A stretch of 64,000 nt of DNA from Armigeres subalbatus (lineage: Eukaryota; Arthropoda; Insecta; Diptera; Culicidae): contig NC_085141.1 in NCBI RefSeq assembly GCF_024139115.2, positions 174,294,994 through 174,358,993 of the forward strand, given 5' to 3'. The notes under the pieces were generated by a model that was not told where the DNA came from, made no database searches, and worked only from the letters and a program-made list of their open reading frames with translations. Of this stretch, positions 19,401 to 26,488 are shown in pieces (position 1 is the first letter of the stretch; every line of letters begins with the position of its first letter). The position numbers were made by a program, and so were the translations under genes.

Positions 19401-22282
19401 GAAAACAAATATGGTTCTCATCCACCATACTTTTCACGAGTGATTGACTTGACACATAACCTAAACATATTTAGGCTTCGCAGAGGTAAGCGATATTTCA
19501 GTTGCGGGAATTTAAAAAAAATATCAACGGAAGTCGGATAAAATTTATAAGATTCGTAGTGATATGGAAGAAGACGAAGCTACATGAAGATAGGAATTAC
19601 AGTTTTTCGATAGCGTTAGTTTAAAATGTTATTCCAGATTTGAGCTTCCAAGGGTGGACTACCTTTTGAATGATTTACAGCGGAAATAGCAGCAATTTCC
19701 GAGAAAGAAACTAGTTTCATCAATTCTCAGCAAATCTGATAAATTTCATTCGATATTCGTCAGTAACTTTGATTCAATAGTGTTTTTGCGATAACTTCGA
19801 AGCACAATGGCCGAATGACAGAATTCCCTGTCTAATGATAAAAACATCGTTCTGCATCAAATGCATTTTAACACATCAACATGCGAAGAGGTCTCCGAAG
19901 AGAGCTTTCACTAAAAGTTCAAGTAACCAGTACGTAGAATTCACGTAAGGTTCACCTGATCAAACACGTAACTACTTTCAAACTTCACGTCATTAGTACT
20001 GGAAAATCCAGTCAGATTCACCGGATAAATCACGTAACTTAACAAAGCTAAACTTTGTTCAGGTTACATGTCATTTAGGTCACTCTTACATGAAAAGTAT
20101 GGTGGATGAGAACCATATTTGTTTTCAGGTAAATATGACGTGAAGATTTTTCAGAGTGCAGACACGACCGCAAAATTAACGTAGAATTACGTAGGGGAAA
20201 CGACGGCTTTGGCAGGCTTTGTTCTATTATTGGTAGGGGGGTTTTGTTGACCGAATTTTATGAAATTTGGCCACAATATTCTTTGATACGCAAAGAATGT
20301 TTAGGTCAAATTTCAGCATAATTAGCTATAGAAAACCTCCCTGACAATAATAGAACAAAACCTGCCAAAGCCGTCATTTTCCCTATTAGAGTACAGTGAC
20401 TTAGAACATAAATTATAGGTTTCTTGCCTTTAACCATTTTCTGAATTTGATTTTCAACATTTATCAATTCACGCGCCAGATGACTAATAGCCGAATTGTA
20501 GGCAATTGACTGTGTATAACAAGATTCCAACAAAGCCTGACGAAATTTATTTTTCCATAGTTTAGCATCTTTATTCAATTGTTCAAATTGTTGTTCAAAA
20601 TCTTAAAGAGTTTGTCGATCGATTGACACAAACATCTTAAAAATAGATCGGAAGAAGGCTGAAACGCACAATGCACAGGTTGTATTTTTAAGCCCATACT
20701 TTCTGACCACTTTTCGTGACGGTCTCAAATTTGATTCTGCAGGATGACCCCCCTATGTTTTTTCGAAGGACGTATTCTACGTCAAAAAATTGCACGGAGA
20801 AGCATACGAAGAAAATTTTGAACCTCTTTTTAAAAGTTTTAGAAGCAATTTAATTAAAAACGATTAGCAGTGCGGGATCGGAAATTTCTTATACTGTGTA
20901 TAAAGTGCAATATCACTAAATAAAATTTTAAATCGAAATGATGTGATTATTATACAATATAAGAAATTTCTGACCCCGTACTGCTAACCGTTTTTATTTA
21001 AATTGGTTGTAGAATTTCTAAAAAGAGTTTCAAAATTTTCTACCTATGCTTCCCTTGTTTTTTTATTAGAATATCATCTATTCTGTTTCTTCTTCTTCGT
21101 GCAACATTAGATTGCCAATAAATCTTTGGTAGGCATTTGTTTAAAGCAGAAATTTTTAAAATACGATTTTTCCTGTTAAAACTATACTATAATTTCTAAA
21201 TGGCAGTATTAAAGTTAATAAAAATGATTGGCTTAATAATTTCGAGCTAAAAAATTCTTTTAAATCTAATTAATTTGTTATATTTTAGATTTTGAAGATC
21301 CGACCAAATTATTGACCTTCACAGTTTTTTTTTGGTATCTATGCTTAATTAAAAAACAGAATCTTTTTTTTATATAAAAATTTGATAGTTATACAATAAT
21401 TTCAATTAAAAAGTTTTGAATTAAAGCATGATCGTGTGGTCCCGTAGTGTAGTTGGTTTACAAGCGGATGGTCATGGGTCCTATTCCCAGCCCTTCCACC
21501 AAACCCTCGTCAGTCGCCGGATTCGCAGCCCATACGGTGGCGTTTTTGGATACGCGCCTTACCGTCATGGCTTCCTGATGACGACTGACAACTTGTTCTT
21601 CTCGGAGGCATTCCTCCAACGTTACCCGGATAAATGGCAACCGAACAATGTAACGATCATTGGTTATCCGATATAGACAAACACATCGGACAAATATAAA
21701 CGGACACAATGGACTCACGATGGCATAATATTTAATATTATTTTCGTCTTTTGTCACATTGGTCTTTTGATAATGAAGGGGATGGAAAATAAAAAATAAT
21801 GAATTTATAAAATAAATCAAAATCATCCGTTTTCTTAAAGAATTTTCTAAAATAAAAACTTTTTTCTATTTTTCCGTTGAAAAAATAAAATATTCCCTCA
21901 ATACATTAAATTTGACTACCAAATTTTGAGGGGGTGGGGACAGAACTAGATAATGAGATGTTAGTCCTTAAAATAGGCCCCAATCTAAAAAAATCTATTT
22001 TGTATTGTATACTAAGATTGTAATTGTAATTTAGATTTAATTTTTTTGAAACATATTCGGAATACTATTTTACGCAAATATGAGAGCCAAGCAATATGAA
22101 ACAAATGTACATCAGTAAACATAGATGCCGATCCCATTCTCGGAAACATATGTTAAACGCCCCGGCAAATAATAGTGAAGAAATTCGATTAAATCGCATC
22201 AAATGACCTTGCCTACCTATACGGAAGTGATGACAATAAAAGCAAAATTATGACTCACCACCGACGTCTGACTGAGAGCCAT
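4231..22282 (-). CDS. TfIIA-L: TFIIA large subunit gene (TfIIA-L), 5' exons with 17.8-kb intron
   Basis: This is the precursor of the alpha and beta subunits of the general transcription factor TFIIA, which binds TBP on promoter DNA in the nucleus. Exon 1 (22282-22259) encodes MALSQTSV and exon 2 (4425-4231) encodes LKLYNTVIDDVIAGVRDAFL onward through the four-helix-bundle domain. Both junctions are phase 0 with GT-AG signals: GTGAGT after exon 1, TTTTCAG before exon 2 and AAG|GTATAT after it. The joined 73 residues align without gaps to the conserved N-terminus of insect TfIIA-L as I recall it, including DEGVDEQVLQEMKQVW. The linker and the C-terminal acidic/beta-barrel domain were not found in 1-4230, so the gene should continue left of the window. 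Intron 1 (4426-22258) contains more than twenty transposable elements. Confidence 0.9.
4426..5125. other. TfIIA-L intron 1, proximal part
   Basis: Contains a short (TGAT)n run near 4618-4632 and AT-rich sequence. A 74-codon frame at 4718-4942 has no recognisable homology and is probably random. Confidence 0.5.
5126..5430 (+). repeat. dispersed mosquito repeat, family Z (longest copy)
   Basis: Begins GCCTTTCTCGTATACTAAGT, passes through GTGTTATATACCGATCGACT and ends CACCGCTAGGTGGATTAAT followed by poly-T. Shorter pieces of the family recur at 31882-31975, 34422-34462, 36143-36285 (minus strand) and about 61150-61198. I recognise the motif as common in Aedes and Culex DNA but do not know a certain name. 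Confidence 0.7.
5560..5867 (-). mobile_element. tRNA-derived SINE, family S1
   Basis: On the minus strand the head reads GGGTCTCGTAGCGTAGTTGG (box A) followed by ATCATGGGTTCCACC (box B), then a body shared with the copy at 21438-21722, for example GGAGGCATTCCTCC and TACCCGGATAAATGGCAACC. The body is far too long for a tRNA gene. RNA polymerase III promoter function is inferred from boxes A and B. Confidence 0.8.
5868..6424. other. intronic AT-rich sequence
   Basis: Pyrimidine-rich tracts (TCTTTTTCTC and similar near 6160-6230) and no gene or repeat structure that I can define. Confidence 0.4.
6425..6575 (+). repeat. fragment related to the interior of the 9857-10109 MITE
   Basis: Shares GTTTGACGTTTG(T/C)TCACTACCGCCA(T/C)CTGGTT and later ACGATGA with 9960-10070. 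Terminal repeats are not recognisable here. Positions 6576-6908 hold nothing I can name. Confidence 0.45.
7196..7385. mobile_element. MITE relic, family GGGCGAAAGTCGC (nested)
   Basis: Begins GGGCGAAAGTCGCGTAAAC and ends at GTTTACGATTTGCGAG, with an interior (AGCTGGGAGCGGTCCTAGTT) that matches in reverse complement the left part of the element at 45664-46408. It is a deleted version of that family. Confidence 0.6.
7383..7835. repeat. 53-bp minisatellite, about 8-9 units
   Basis: Tandem variants built around GACTCCTTCTTTAAAAGTAC and GCATTTGCCCGGGATGAAGC, at a spacing of 51-55 bp. Related single units occur near 8500-8530 and inside the Helitron-like element near 14470-14660. ORFs reading through it are repeats, not genes. 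Confidence 0.85.
8754..9838. other. no feature recognised
   Basis: Scattered 60-71-codon frames on both strands with no homology that I recognise. The 9340-9560 part is GC-richer than its surroundings but shows no gene signals. Confidence 0.4.
9839..10457. mobile_element. MITE, family A (long copy, split by a second MITE)
   Basis: The right end AAGTTAAGCGAGATTT matches the left end AGATTTCTCGCTTAAC, and the sub-terminal ACCTRAGTAACATTTTTTT is shared with 3037-3197. The left terminal repeat is cut by the MITE at 9857-10109, which landed within CGCTTAACTTTT. Confidence 0.75.
9857..10109. mobile_element. MITE with CACAGAGAAACAG ends, inserted into family A
   Basis: Terminal inverted repeats CACAGAGAAACAGACGTCTC at both ends. 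Flanked by CTTAACT on both sides (9850-9856 and 10110-10116), a 7-8 bp target duplication. The length of the duplication and the ends would fit a hAT-type element; this is inference. Confidence 0.8.
10532..10820. mobile_element. MITE with TA target duplication (Tc1/mariner type)
   Basis: The terminal repeats CCGTGGACCCCCGGTAAT and the complement ATTATCGGGGGTCCACGG are flanked by TA at 10530-10531 and 10821-10822. The interior holds two copies of GTTCAAATTAAAAATG. Confidence 0.85.
11050..11230. repeat. satellite monomer related to 14815-15185
   Basis: Contains TCAATCGGTTCAAATATGGT, CATAGAATG and TTGATGTGCCGCATGA, all of which recur in the tandem units at 14815-15185. After it, to 11640, I see only a purine-poor stretch (11260-11340) and AT-rich sequence. 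Confidence 0.6.
11640..12490. repeat. degenerate AT-rich repeat of TTTCCGTGGAAATT type
   Basis: Loose, irregularly spaced (roughly 25-35 bp) recurrences of AATTTTCCGTGAAAATT, TTTCTCGTGGAAATTT and CCAGTGGAAATTCTGAAG fill the stretch, in one orientation. Open frames of 60-90 codons on both strands arise from the low-complexity sequence. Confidence 0.5.
12786..12892 (+). mobile_element. tRNA-like SINE, family S3
   Basis: Box A-like TGTATAATTGGTAATACG and box B GGGTTCAAGTCCTACC are spaced as in a tRNA. The segment ends in CTTCTTCTTCTT. There is no acceptor-stem pairing that I can find, so it is a SINE or tRNA-derived relic, not a tRNA gene. Confidence 0.55.
12960..13900. repeat. minisatellite of about 118-180 bp units inside the Helitron-like element
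   Basis: Six to seven units, each with TTTCAACCAAATTTGGAACA, CTTAAGGAGACGACGATAGG and GGGTTAGGGATGCTCTTTG; the G-rich part varies in length. The last two units (from 13730) are diverged. The ORF at 13493-13738 is only repeat. Confidence 0.85.
14184..14429. mobile_element. near-perfect palindromic MITE, family P (complete copy)
   Basis: Arms of about 105 bp meet near 14306. Both contain GACAGATACGTATTTCGACC and AGTGTCTCGTAC. The same peptide frame therefore appears on both strands (14190-14372 and 14241-14423), which is an artefact of the palindrome. A second copy at 40912-41059 is split. Confidence 0.9.
14815..15185. repeat. two tandem satellite units of about 185 bp
   Basis: Repeats of CGGTTCAACTACGRYCCAGG, AAAACTACCATRKATTGCCAT and ACTGACCTTTGAGCCGGTAC. 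A related monomer lies at 11050-11230, so the Helitron-like element and neighbours may have separated one array. Confidence 0.65.
15186..16110. other. no gene; unclassified intronic sequence
   Basis: A 67-codon frame at 15204-15407 is not recognised. The sequence GATAGCAGGGCTGGTAGCGAT near 15460 recurs in reverse complement near 36490. The stretch 15700-15900 is GC-richer and may be an old repeat. Confidence 0.35.
16111..16320. mobile_element. MITE, family D (copy 1)
   Basis: Ends TTAAGAAAAAGATATTTTAG and its complement, then AAGATTGTCGCT/AGCGACAATCTT. The interior (CGGTTCCCTTTGTT, TTTTTCCTTCKTTGACATTTAG) matches 52111-52301. It directly abuts the RTE LINE. Confidence 0.85.
16322..19150 (+). 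pseudogene. RTE-clade (JAM1-like) LINE, 5' truncated, endonuclease-RT with four frameshifts
   Basis: The unit encodes an apurinic-like endonuclease followed by a reverse transcriptase, the machinery for target-primed retrotransposition. Frames: 16322-17155 (from VALQEICW through GDMN and the catalytic SDH), 17161-17814, 17753-18265 (YKKGDKLDCSNYRAI, LFIDFKAAYDTI), 18154-18684 (FGFADDIDIM, the RT catalytic box) and about 18680-19133 (RLRWAGHVARMSDS). The frame changes near 17150, 17800, 18170 and 18680, and a stop is present at 17153-17155, so it is dead. The first strand of the endonuclease is missing, showing 5' truncation at about 16321. The 3' end is a short GATAAATAAATAAAAA tail, as RTE elements have. 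Assignment to RTE/JAM1 is from remembered motifs. Confidence 0.85.
19159..20159. mobile_element. 1.0-kb TIR element rich in TCACGTAA motifs
   Basis: Ends CACTCTAAAAAATCATCACG and the complement of CGTGAAGATTTTTCAGAGTG. A sub-terminal segment (AACAAATATGGTTCTCATCC) near 19400 is repeated in reverse complement near 20105, so each arm is long or duplicated. No ORF. It lies 9 bp from the RTE tail. Confidence 0.7.
20192..20385. mobile_element. MITE, TAGGGG family B (copy 1)
   Basis: TAGGGGAAACGACGGCTTTG and the complement at the other end; the arms continue with GGCAGG(C/T)TTTGTTCTATTATTGG. The interior carries CACAATATTCTTTGATA. The second copy, at 59060-59251, has its interior in the opposite orientation. 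Confidence 0.9.
20413..20603 (-). CDS. possible coding exon or gene fragment, unrecognised
   Basis: On the minus strand the frame reads DFEQQFEQLNKDAKLWKNKF and later ALLESCYTQSIAYNSAISHL, then ENQIQKMVKGKK, before running into the MITE at 20385. The composition (alternating charged and hydrophobic residues, no low complexity) looks more coding-like than its surroundings, and a possible acceptor (CTCTTTAAG) lies just upstream. The donor is poor (a GC-type AAAG|GCAAGA is possible). It lies in TfIIA-L intron 1 on the same strand. I do not recognise the family; it could be a helical domain exon of a nested gene, a pseudogene piece or chance. Confidence 0.25.
20690..20795 (+). repeat. dispersed repeat, shared with 44165-44262
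   Basis: Both copies contain CTTTTCGTGACGGTCT, GATGACCCCCCTAT (or AATGACCCCCCTAT) and GAAGGACGTA followed by TTCTACGTCAAAAA. Probably one end of an unnamed element. Confidence 0.55.
20796..21054. mobile_element. foldback MITE
   Basis: Arms of about 105 bp (20796-20900 and 20950-21054) are reverse complements at roughly 80-85 percent; both contain GAAATTTCTTATA (or its complement) at the inner end. The loop is about 50 bp. AT-rich sequence without features follows to 21437. Confidence 0.75.
21438..21722 (+). mobile_element. tRNA-derived SINE, family S1 (plus-strand copy)
   Basis: The head GTCCCGTAGTGTAGTTGGTT (box A) and GGTCATGGGTCCTATTCCCA (box B region) precede a body shared with 5560-5867, including GGAGGCATTCCTCCAACGTT. 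The ORF at 21428-21676 runs through the SINE and is not a gene. AT-rich intron sequence follows to 22258. Confidence 0.8.
22259..22282 (-). CDS. TfIIA-L: TfIIA-L exon 1 coding part (start codon)
   Basis: ATG GCT CTC AGT CAG ACG TCG GTG followed by GTGAGT on the minus strand encodes MALSQTSV, the expected first eight residues of insect TfIIA-L, in the same phase (0) as exon 2. The exon is too short to appear as an open frame. The 5' UTR continues to higher coordinates. Confidence 0.9.
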
Positions 22283-22960
22283 GATTTATGAGCAGACGTT
22301 AACTTCCGGTGCTCCAGAAAGTAGTTTCCTAGCACCTACGCGCACCTGACCGATATGAGCTTTGATCCACTGCGTTGTTCCGGAGGTCCCACTATTTATG
22401 ATCGGCTGAGATTGTTGCAGGTTTTCGTATTTTCTACTGAAACACAGTGTACCATACGTATTGCAAGGATTTATTATCGACGGAACAACAAACGACGGAT
22501 ACAGATGGGGTGGGAATGTGGCGAGATGGAAAAATAAAAATTGACACAAGAGATTTTTCACTTCATAACTACCTCTCCGACGACGGAGCAACAAGATGGG
22601 GTGGCAAAGGAATGACGACAATCGAAACGCGTGTGCCTCTAGCGATCAAAGCAGGCGACGGAATAAATGTCGCCACGAATTTCCGATAAACTGCCGACGA
22701 CGGACCAGACGGGAGAAAACGGATCTGTTTTCTACGCAGGATACGATTCCGATTTTCGTTCCCCCAGTAGCCAATCAATCGGAGTGTGGGTTTCGCTCGT
22801 AGCGCAGTGAAAAAGCGAAACCAAATTTTTTCGACACGACACTTTTCCTTTTATACGTTTTGAACTGTTCTGGCACTGTTGAGTTTGAGGAGCTGTACTG
22901 ATATTCATTGGAGTGAGTGAGAGGCAAGCAGAGGTGTTTCGAAATCGGATAGACGTGTCA
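22283..22960 (-). promoter_or_regulatory. TfIIA-L 5' UTR and proximal promoter region
   Basis: This GC-richer segment directly upstream of the TfIIA-L start codon lacks TE structure, unlike its surroundings. A CCAAT sequence lies at 22771-22775 (plus-strand reading). No TATA box is obvious on the minus strand. The transcription start was not located; the assignment is by position. Confidence 0.45.
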
Positions 22961-23143
22961 CTCACCAAGTTGAATAAAATGGGAAGGATACACTGAAATC
23001 AAATTTCATTTAAAATATAGGCTTTTTCATTTGACACTCCCGAGATAACTTACACGGAAGAAAAAAAGTACCCAACGTTGAGTTTTTTTAAGGCTCAAGA
23101 CTCCGTAACTCTGTTTTGAAAATTAATGACGTTATTGCTTGTT

Positions 23144-23736
23144 AAGGTAGCCTCACACTTCGGGAATTTGGTCCGCGGATTTTTTCCCCGTGTATTTTTA
23201 CATAGGGGAACTGTACCGGTTTTGGCCATGTTCCTAATTTGGCCAATTTTGCGAATAACTCCAAAAATAAATCAAATCGGGAGGGTTTTATTAGTTCCAA
23301 CAAGAGATACATCCCTCACGATCCAACGCTGTATTTAACTGATCGATTATTTTGGAAAAATATGTATTTTTCAGGGTTGGCCAAAATAGGCACTAAGTTG
23401 GCCAAAACCGGTGCACTTCCCCTATGCGATGTTTTCGGGATTTGGGCACGGAAAATCAAAATCCCGGCCCCATTTAAAATACACAGGATTTTGTTTTTAC
23501 ACGATTTTTTTTCGCTCGTATTTTTTACCGTGTGACCTCAATTTGCCACCAAACTCTTCGCAACATGTTTCAAAAAATCCAGAATAAATCAAAGAAAAAT
23601 CACATGATAATTAATATACGTTAAACATTTAGGATGAATGGAAAATTGAGAAAATGTAAATCGCGCAAAAACAAAATCCAGTGTACACGGGGGCCAAATT
23701 CCGGCGGAAATTTTTTCCGAGGTGTAAGGCAGCCTT
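23144..23736. mobile_element. TIR element with a MITE nested in it
   Basis: Outer ends AAGGTAGCCTCACACTTCGG and the complement of GGTGTAAGGCAGCCTTT flank GGGAATTTGGTCCGC-type sequence in both arms. A different MITE (23213-23424) is inserted inside. Confidence 0.6.
23213..23424. mobile_element. MITE, TAGGGG family C
   Basis: TAGGGGAACTGTACCGGTTT and the complement AAACCGGTGCACTTCCCCTA; the interior holds TTGGCCAA-type motifs. It shares only the terminal TAGGGGAA with families B and E. Confidence 0.85.
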
Positions 23737-25545
23737 TAGTATTCGTGAGGCAACTTGTACGAAAAAGTGACGAAAATTTGAGGTGGGTGGAAATGGGGTG
23801 GTAAAAGCTTGTCAGCTGCTACATAATGTTGCCAGATGCAACAAAATATTTATTTTTGAGCATTTAGGAAATATTTATTATATGGAAACTTATTTTAATT
23901 TTTTTCGTACACCACTGGGCTTTCAACATACATTGTTGGGGAAAGTACAGTAAAACACTTTGATTCTCCGAATATTTACATTTCATCCGGTAAAATTTCG
24001 AGCACTGAGCAGTCGAGCACACTGAGACAGTTTCCCAAATTGAGGTCTCCAAGCAGATTTTACCAACACTATCACAGAGTGAATTTTTTTGTTGCACACT
24101 AAATCAAAATGAAAATGATCATTTTCACCTGGTGTCTAGTTCAAATTTGCGATATTTTTCTTAGTGTTTCCACGCATTGTTTGTTGTTTTCTAACAGCAA
24201 ACAAGAAAAATATGACAGTTCTAACAGCAAACAAAAGAAAATTTTGTAAACACAGCACCAACACTGATGGGGTTGGAGAGGGCTATAAATGTAAGACGAA
24301 ATTAAGTCTTTTTTATTCTTCATCCGCAGACTGTTTGTTTGCTGCTGCGTGAGTCTCGTGCCATCCAGCCACACTTTCTTGTGCGCAGTGCAAATAGAAC
24401 AGAATCGAGTTGAATTAGGCTGTGGCACACAGCCTTGAAAGAGTGCTAGCCACAGATACTGATTTATTAGTTCTAATCTGTAAAATGAGTAAGGAATAAT
24501 GAAATGTATATTTGCCACCAAAACCGGCTATACGTTGAGAAATTATTCTACGAAAACATTGATTGTGGGGCGAGAAAATAGTAAAAGAGTATGTGCTGTC
24601 GTCTGCTTGGTCGTGGCTGCTGCTGCGGCTGCCGTAGTTTTGTTTTTTTTTTACTGCATGGTAGGATGAATGGTACGGTAAAATTAAATGTCAACCATTC
24701 TCCACCCTGCCAACAGAAGCTTGCATAATCTTTTCTTTTTTTTCTGGTTGATTTGATTAATTCGCAAACAAACCGCAATAATTATTTGATCAAATAAATC
24801 TGGCAACGATGAAATGATGATTCTTTTCTTGTATATGCATAAAGTTGTTTGCGTGTCGACTAGCATATTCGATGTATTGTTTTGATATTTCTAAGTTGCT
24901 TTGCCGAGATTTTGAGCGCACTATTTCACCTAATGCGGTACTGAATTTGGGTGTTCCGAATTTTGCAACATTCACAATACGGCCGTCAAATTTGTCTCTC
25001 ACTTCAAATTTTTTAAAGCAGTTTTCGTTGCTTTTTCGACATGAAGTGAAGAAATTGGTGTTCAACATCAAAGACAAAAGTGAAAGTTAGGTAGTGAATT
25101 GTGTTTAGTTGTGATAAAATCAAGAAAACGGCGTGAAAAGAACAAGTGAAAAACTAAGTGCATGTGTATGTGTGTGTCTCGATCGTTCGGAGTTGGTGTG
25201 TGTATAATTAGTATACGAACATTTGTCCAGGAAAAAAGCAGTTTTAAGCGCTTTTCAGTCAATTAATTGATAATTAATTAGCTAGGTGAGTGAAAAATTC
25301 ATATGAAAATACCATGAATATATGTTGACAGAGGTAAGTTGGTGAATAGCAGTGAAATATTGAATTTTGCTAAAATTGCATTAGTATTAGTGCGAATGAA
25401 TACAAAATCATCTTTATCATCAAATTGATTACGGTTTATAGAGCCTTAAACTTACTTTTGAGTTATTTTTTCTCTTCTCTTTCATCCACTTTTTCTTCTG
25501 TTGTCAAAAACAAAAGAGCGAAACAATCCAACGGCGCCAGTTCAA
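23737..25545. other. intergenic region between two divergent genes
   Basis: No clear transposon. A local duplication (GACAGTTCTAACAGCAAACA-like) lies at 24190-24240. Purine-rich leader-like sequence with strong donor-like sites (CTAG|GTGAGT near 25285 and GAG|GTAAGT near 25332) suggests a possible non-coding first exon. A minus-strand 95-codon frame at 24790-25077 is not recognised. Confidence 0.35.
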
Positions 25546-25699
25546 TACGGGAAGCCAATTTTGAGTTTTATTACCTGAGGTCGGAATTGAGTGAAATAAA
25601 CCTCCATTTGGGTGAATAAAATTTCTGTTTGGTACTTTTTCAACATGGGAGTAAAGGCAAACTACTTCGACCCCATTTACTAAATTTTGGCTTCCCGTA
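25546..25699. mobile_element. short TIR element
   Basis: TACGGGAAGCCAATTTTGAG is matched by TAAATTTTGGCTTCCCGTA at the other end. Confidence 0.6.
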
Positions 25700-25808
25700 C
25701 GGATGTTCGAGGTAGGGTGAATTGAACTCACTTTTGGGTAGTTTATTTCTTCCGTGCAAGTTTGTTTATAGAAGGTTAGAAAGAAGCGGCATAGTAAATA
25801 TTTTATAT

Positions 25809-25960
25809 GGTCCAATGCACCGAGTTCATCATTGACGTTTGAGCGGTGCGCTGTTTACTAAGAATGAATACTTTTCCATTCATCAAGTTCATGCAAGTGT
25901 TCATTTTTAGTAAAGAGCGCCCGTCTCAAACGTCATTGTGTTCATTCGGTGCATTGGACC
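25809..25960. mobile_element. 152-bp palindromic MITE
   Basis: GGTCCAATGCACCGAGTTCA and the complement GCATTGGACC at the right end; the arms continue through GACGTTTGAG(C/A) and TTTACTAA(G/A)AATGAA. ZAD-ZNF gene sequences begin only later, at about 28.1 kb. Confidence 0.85.
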
Positions 25961-26117
25961 ATTGATCAAATCGAGAGTAAAATAAAAACATTGAAAGATA
26001 AAAAAAAATACGCTGTTTTGATTGGTTGCTTTTGAACGAACATCGGGTGAATTTTTCAGGCCGGTTCACAGGTACAGCACTTTTTCGACTTTTGATTTAA
26101 AATTTAAAAAATACATA

Positions 26118-26299
26118 TGCTATACGTTTTGACAGGGCAAGTGAATTGAACAACTCAGTTGAATTCAATTGACTTGCCAAAAGTTGAACATGTTCAACTT
26201 TCTTTTCGTTCAAGTGAATTGAATTAAGGTGTTTACACGTTCAGTTTGCGTTCGATACAAGCGACTTGCTTAATTCACTTGCCTTGTCTAAACGTAGCA
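26118..26299. mobile_element. MITE with GGCAAGTGAATT arms
   Basis: TGCTATACGTTTTGACAGGG and the complement of CCTTGTCTAAACGTAGCA form the ends; CAAGTGAATTGAA recurs inside in both orientations. Confidence 0.7.
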
Positions 26300-26488
26300 T
26301 TAGAGGCGTCAGAATATATGGGTTCTTTGGGAAAGTTTACCCCCAAATAAATACAATTTCTGGCCTAACGATAATCTGAGACCCAATAAATACCGATTTT
26401 TCTACACCGATATTAAAAAAAAATCTGGCCGCTCTGTTTTGCTGTGACACTGACACTGCCGGGTAAATACTGAACTTGCGAGTCTTGT

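Noticed and set aside
24790..25077. 95-aa minus-strand frame in the intergenic region
   Set aside because: Composition is plausible, but there is no start context, splice support or recognised motif.
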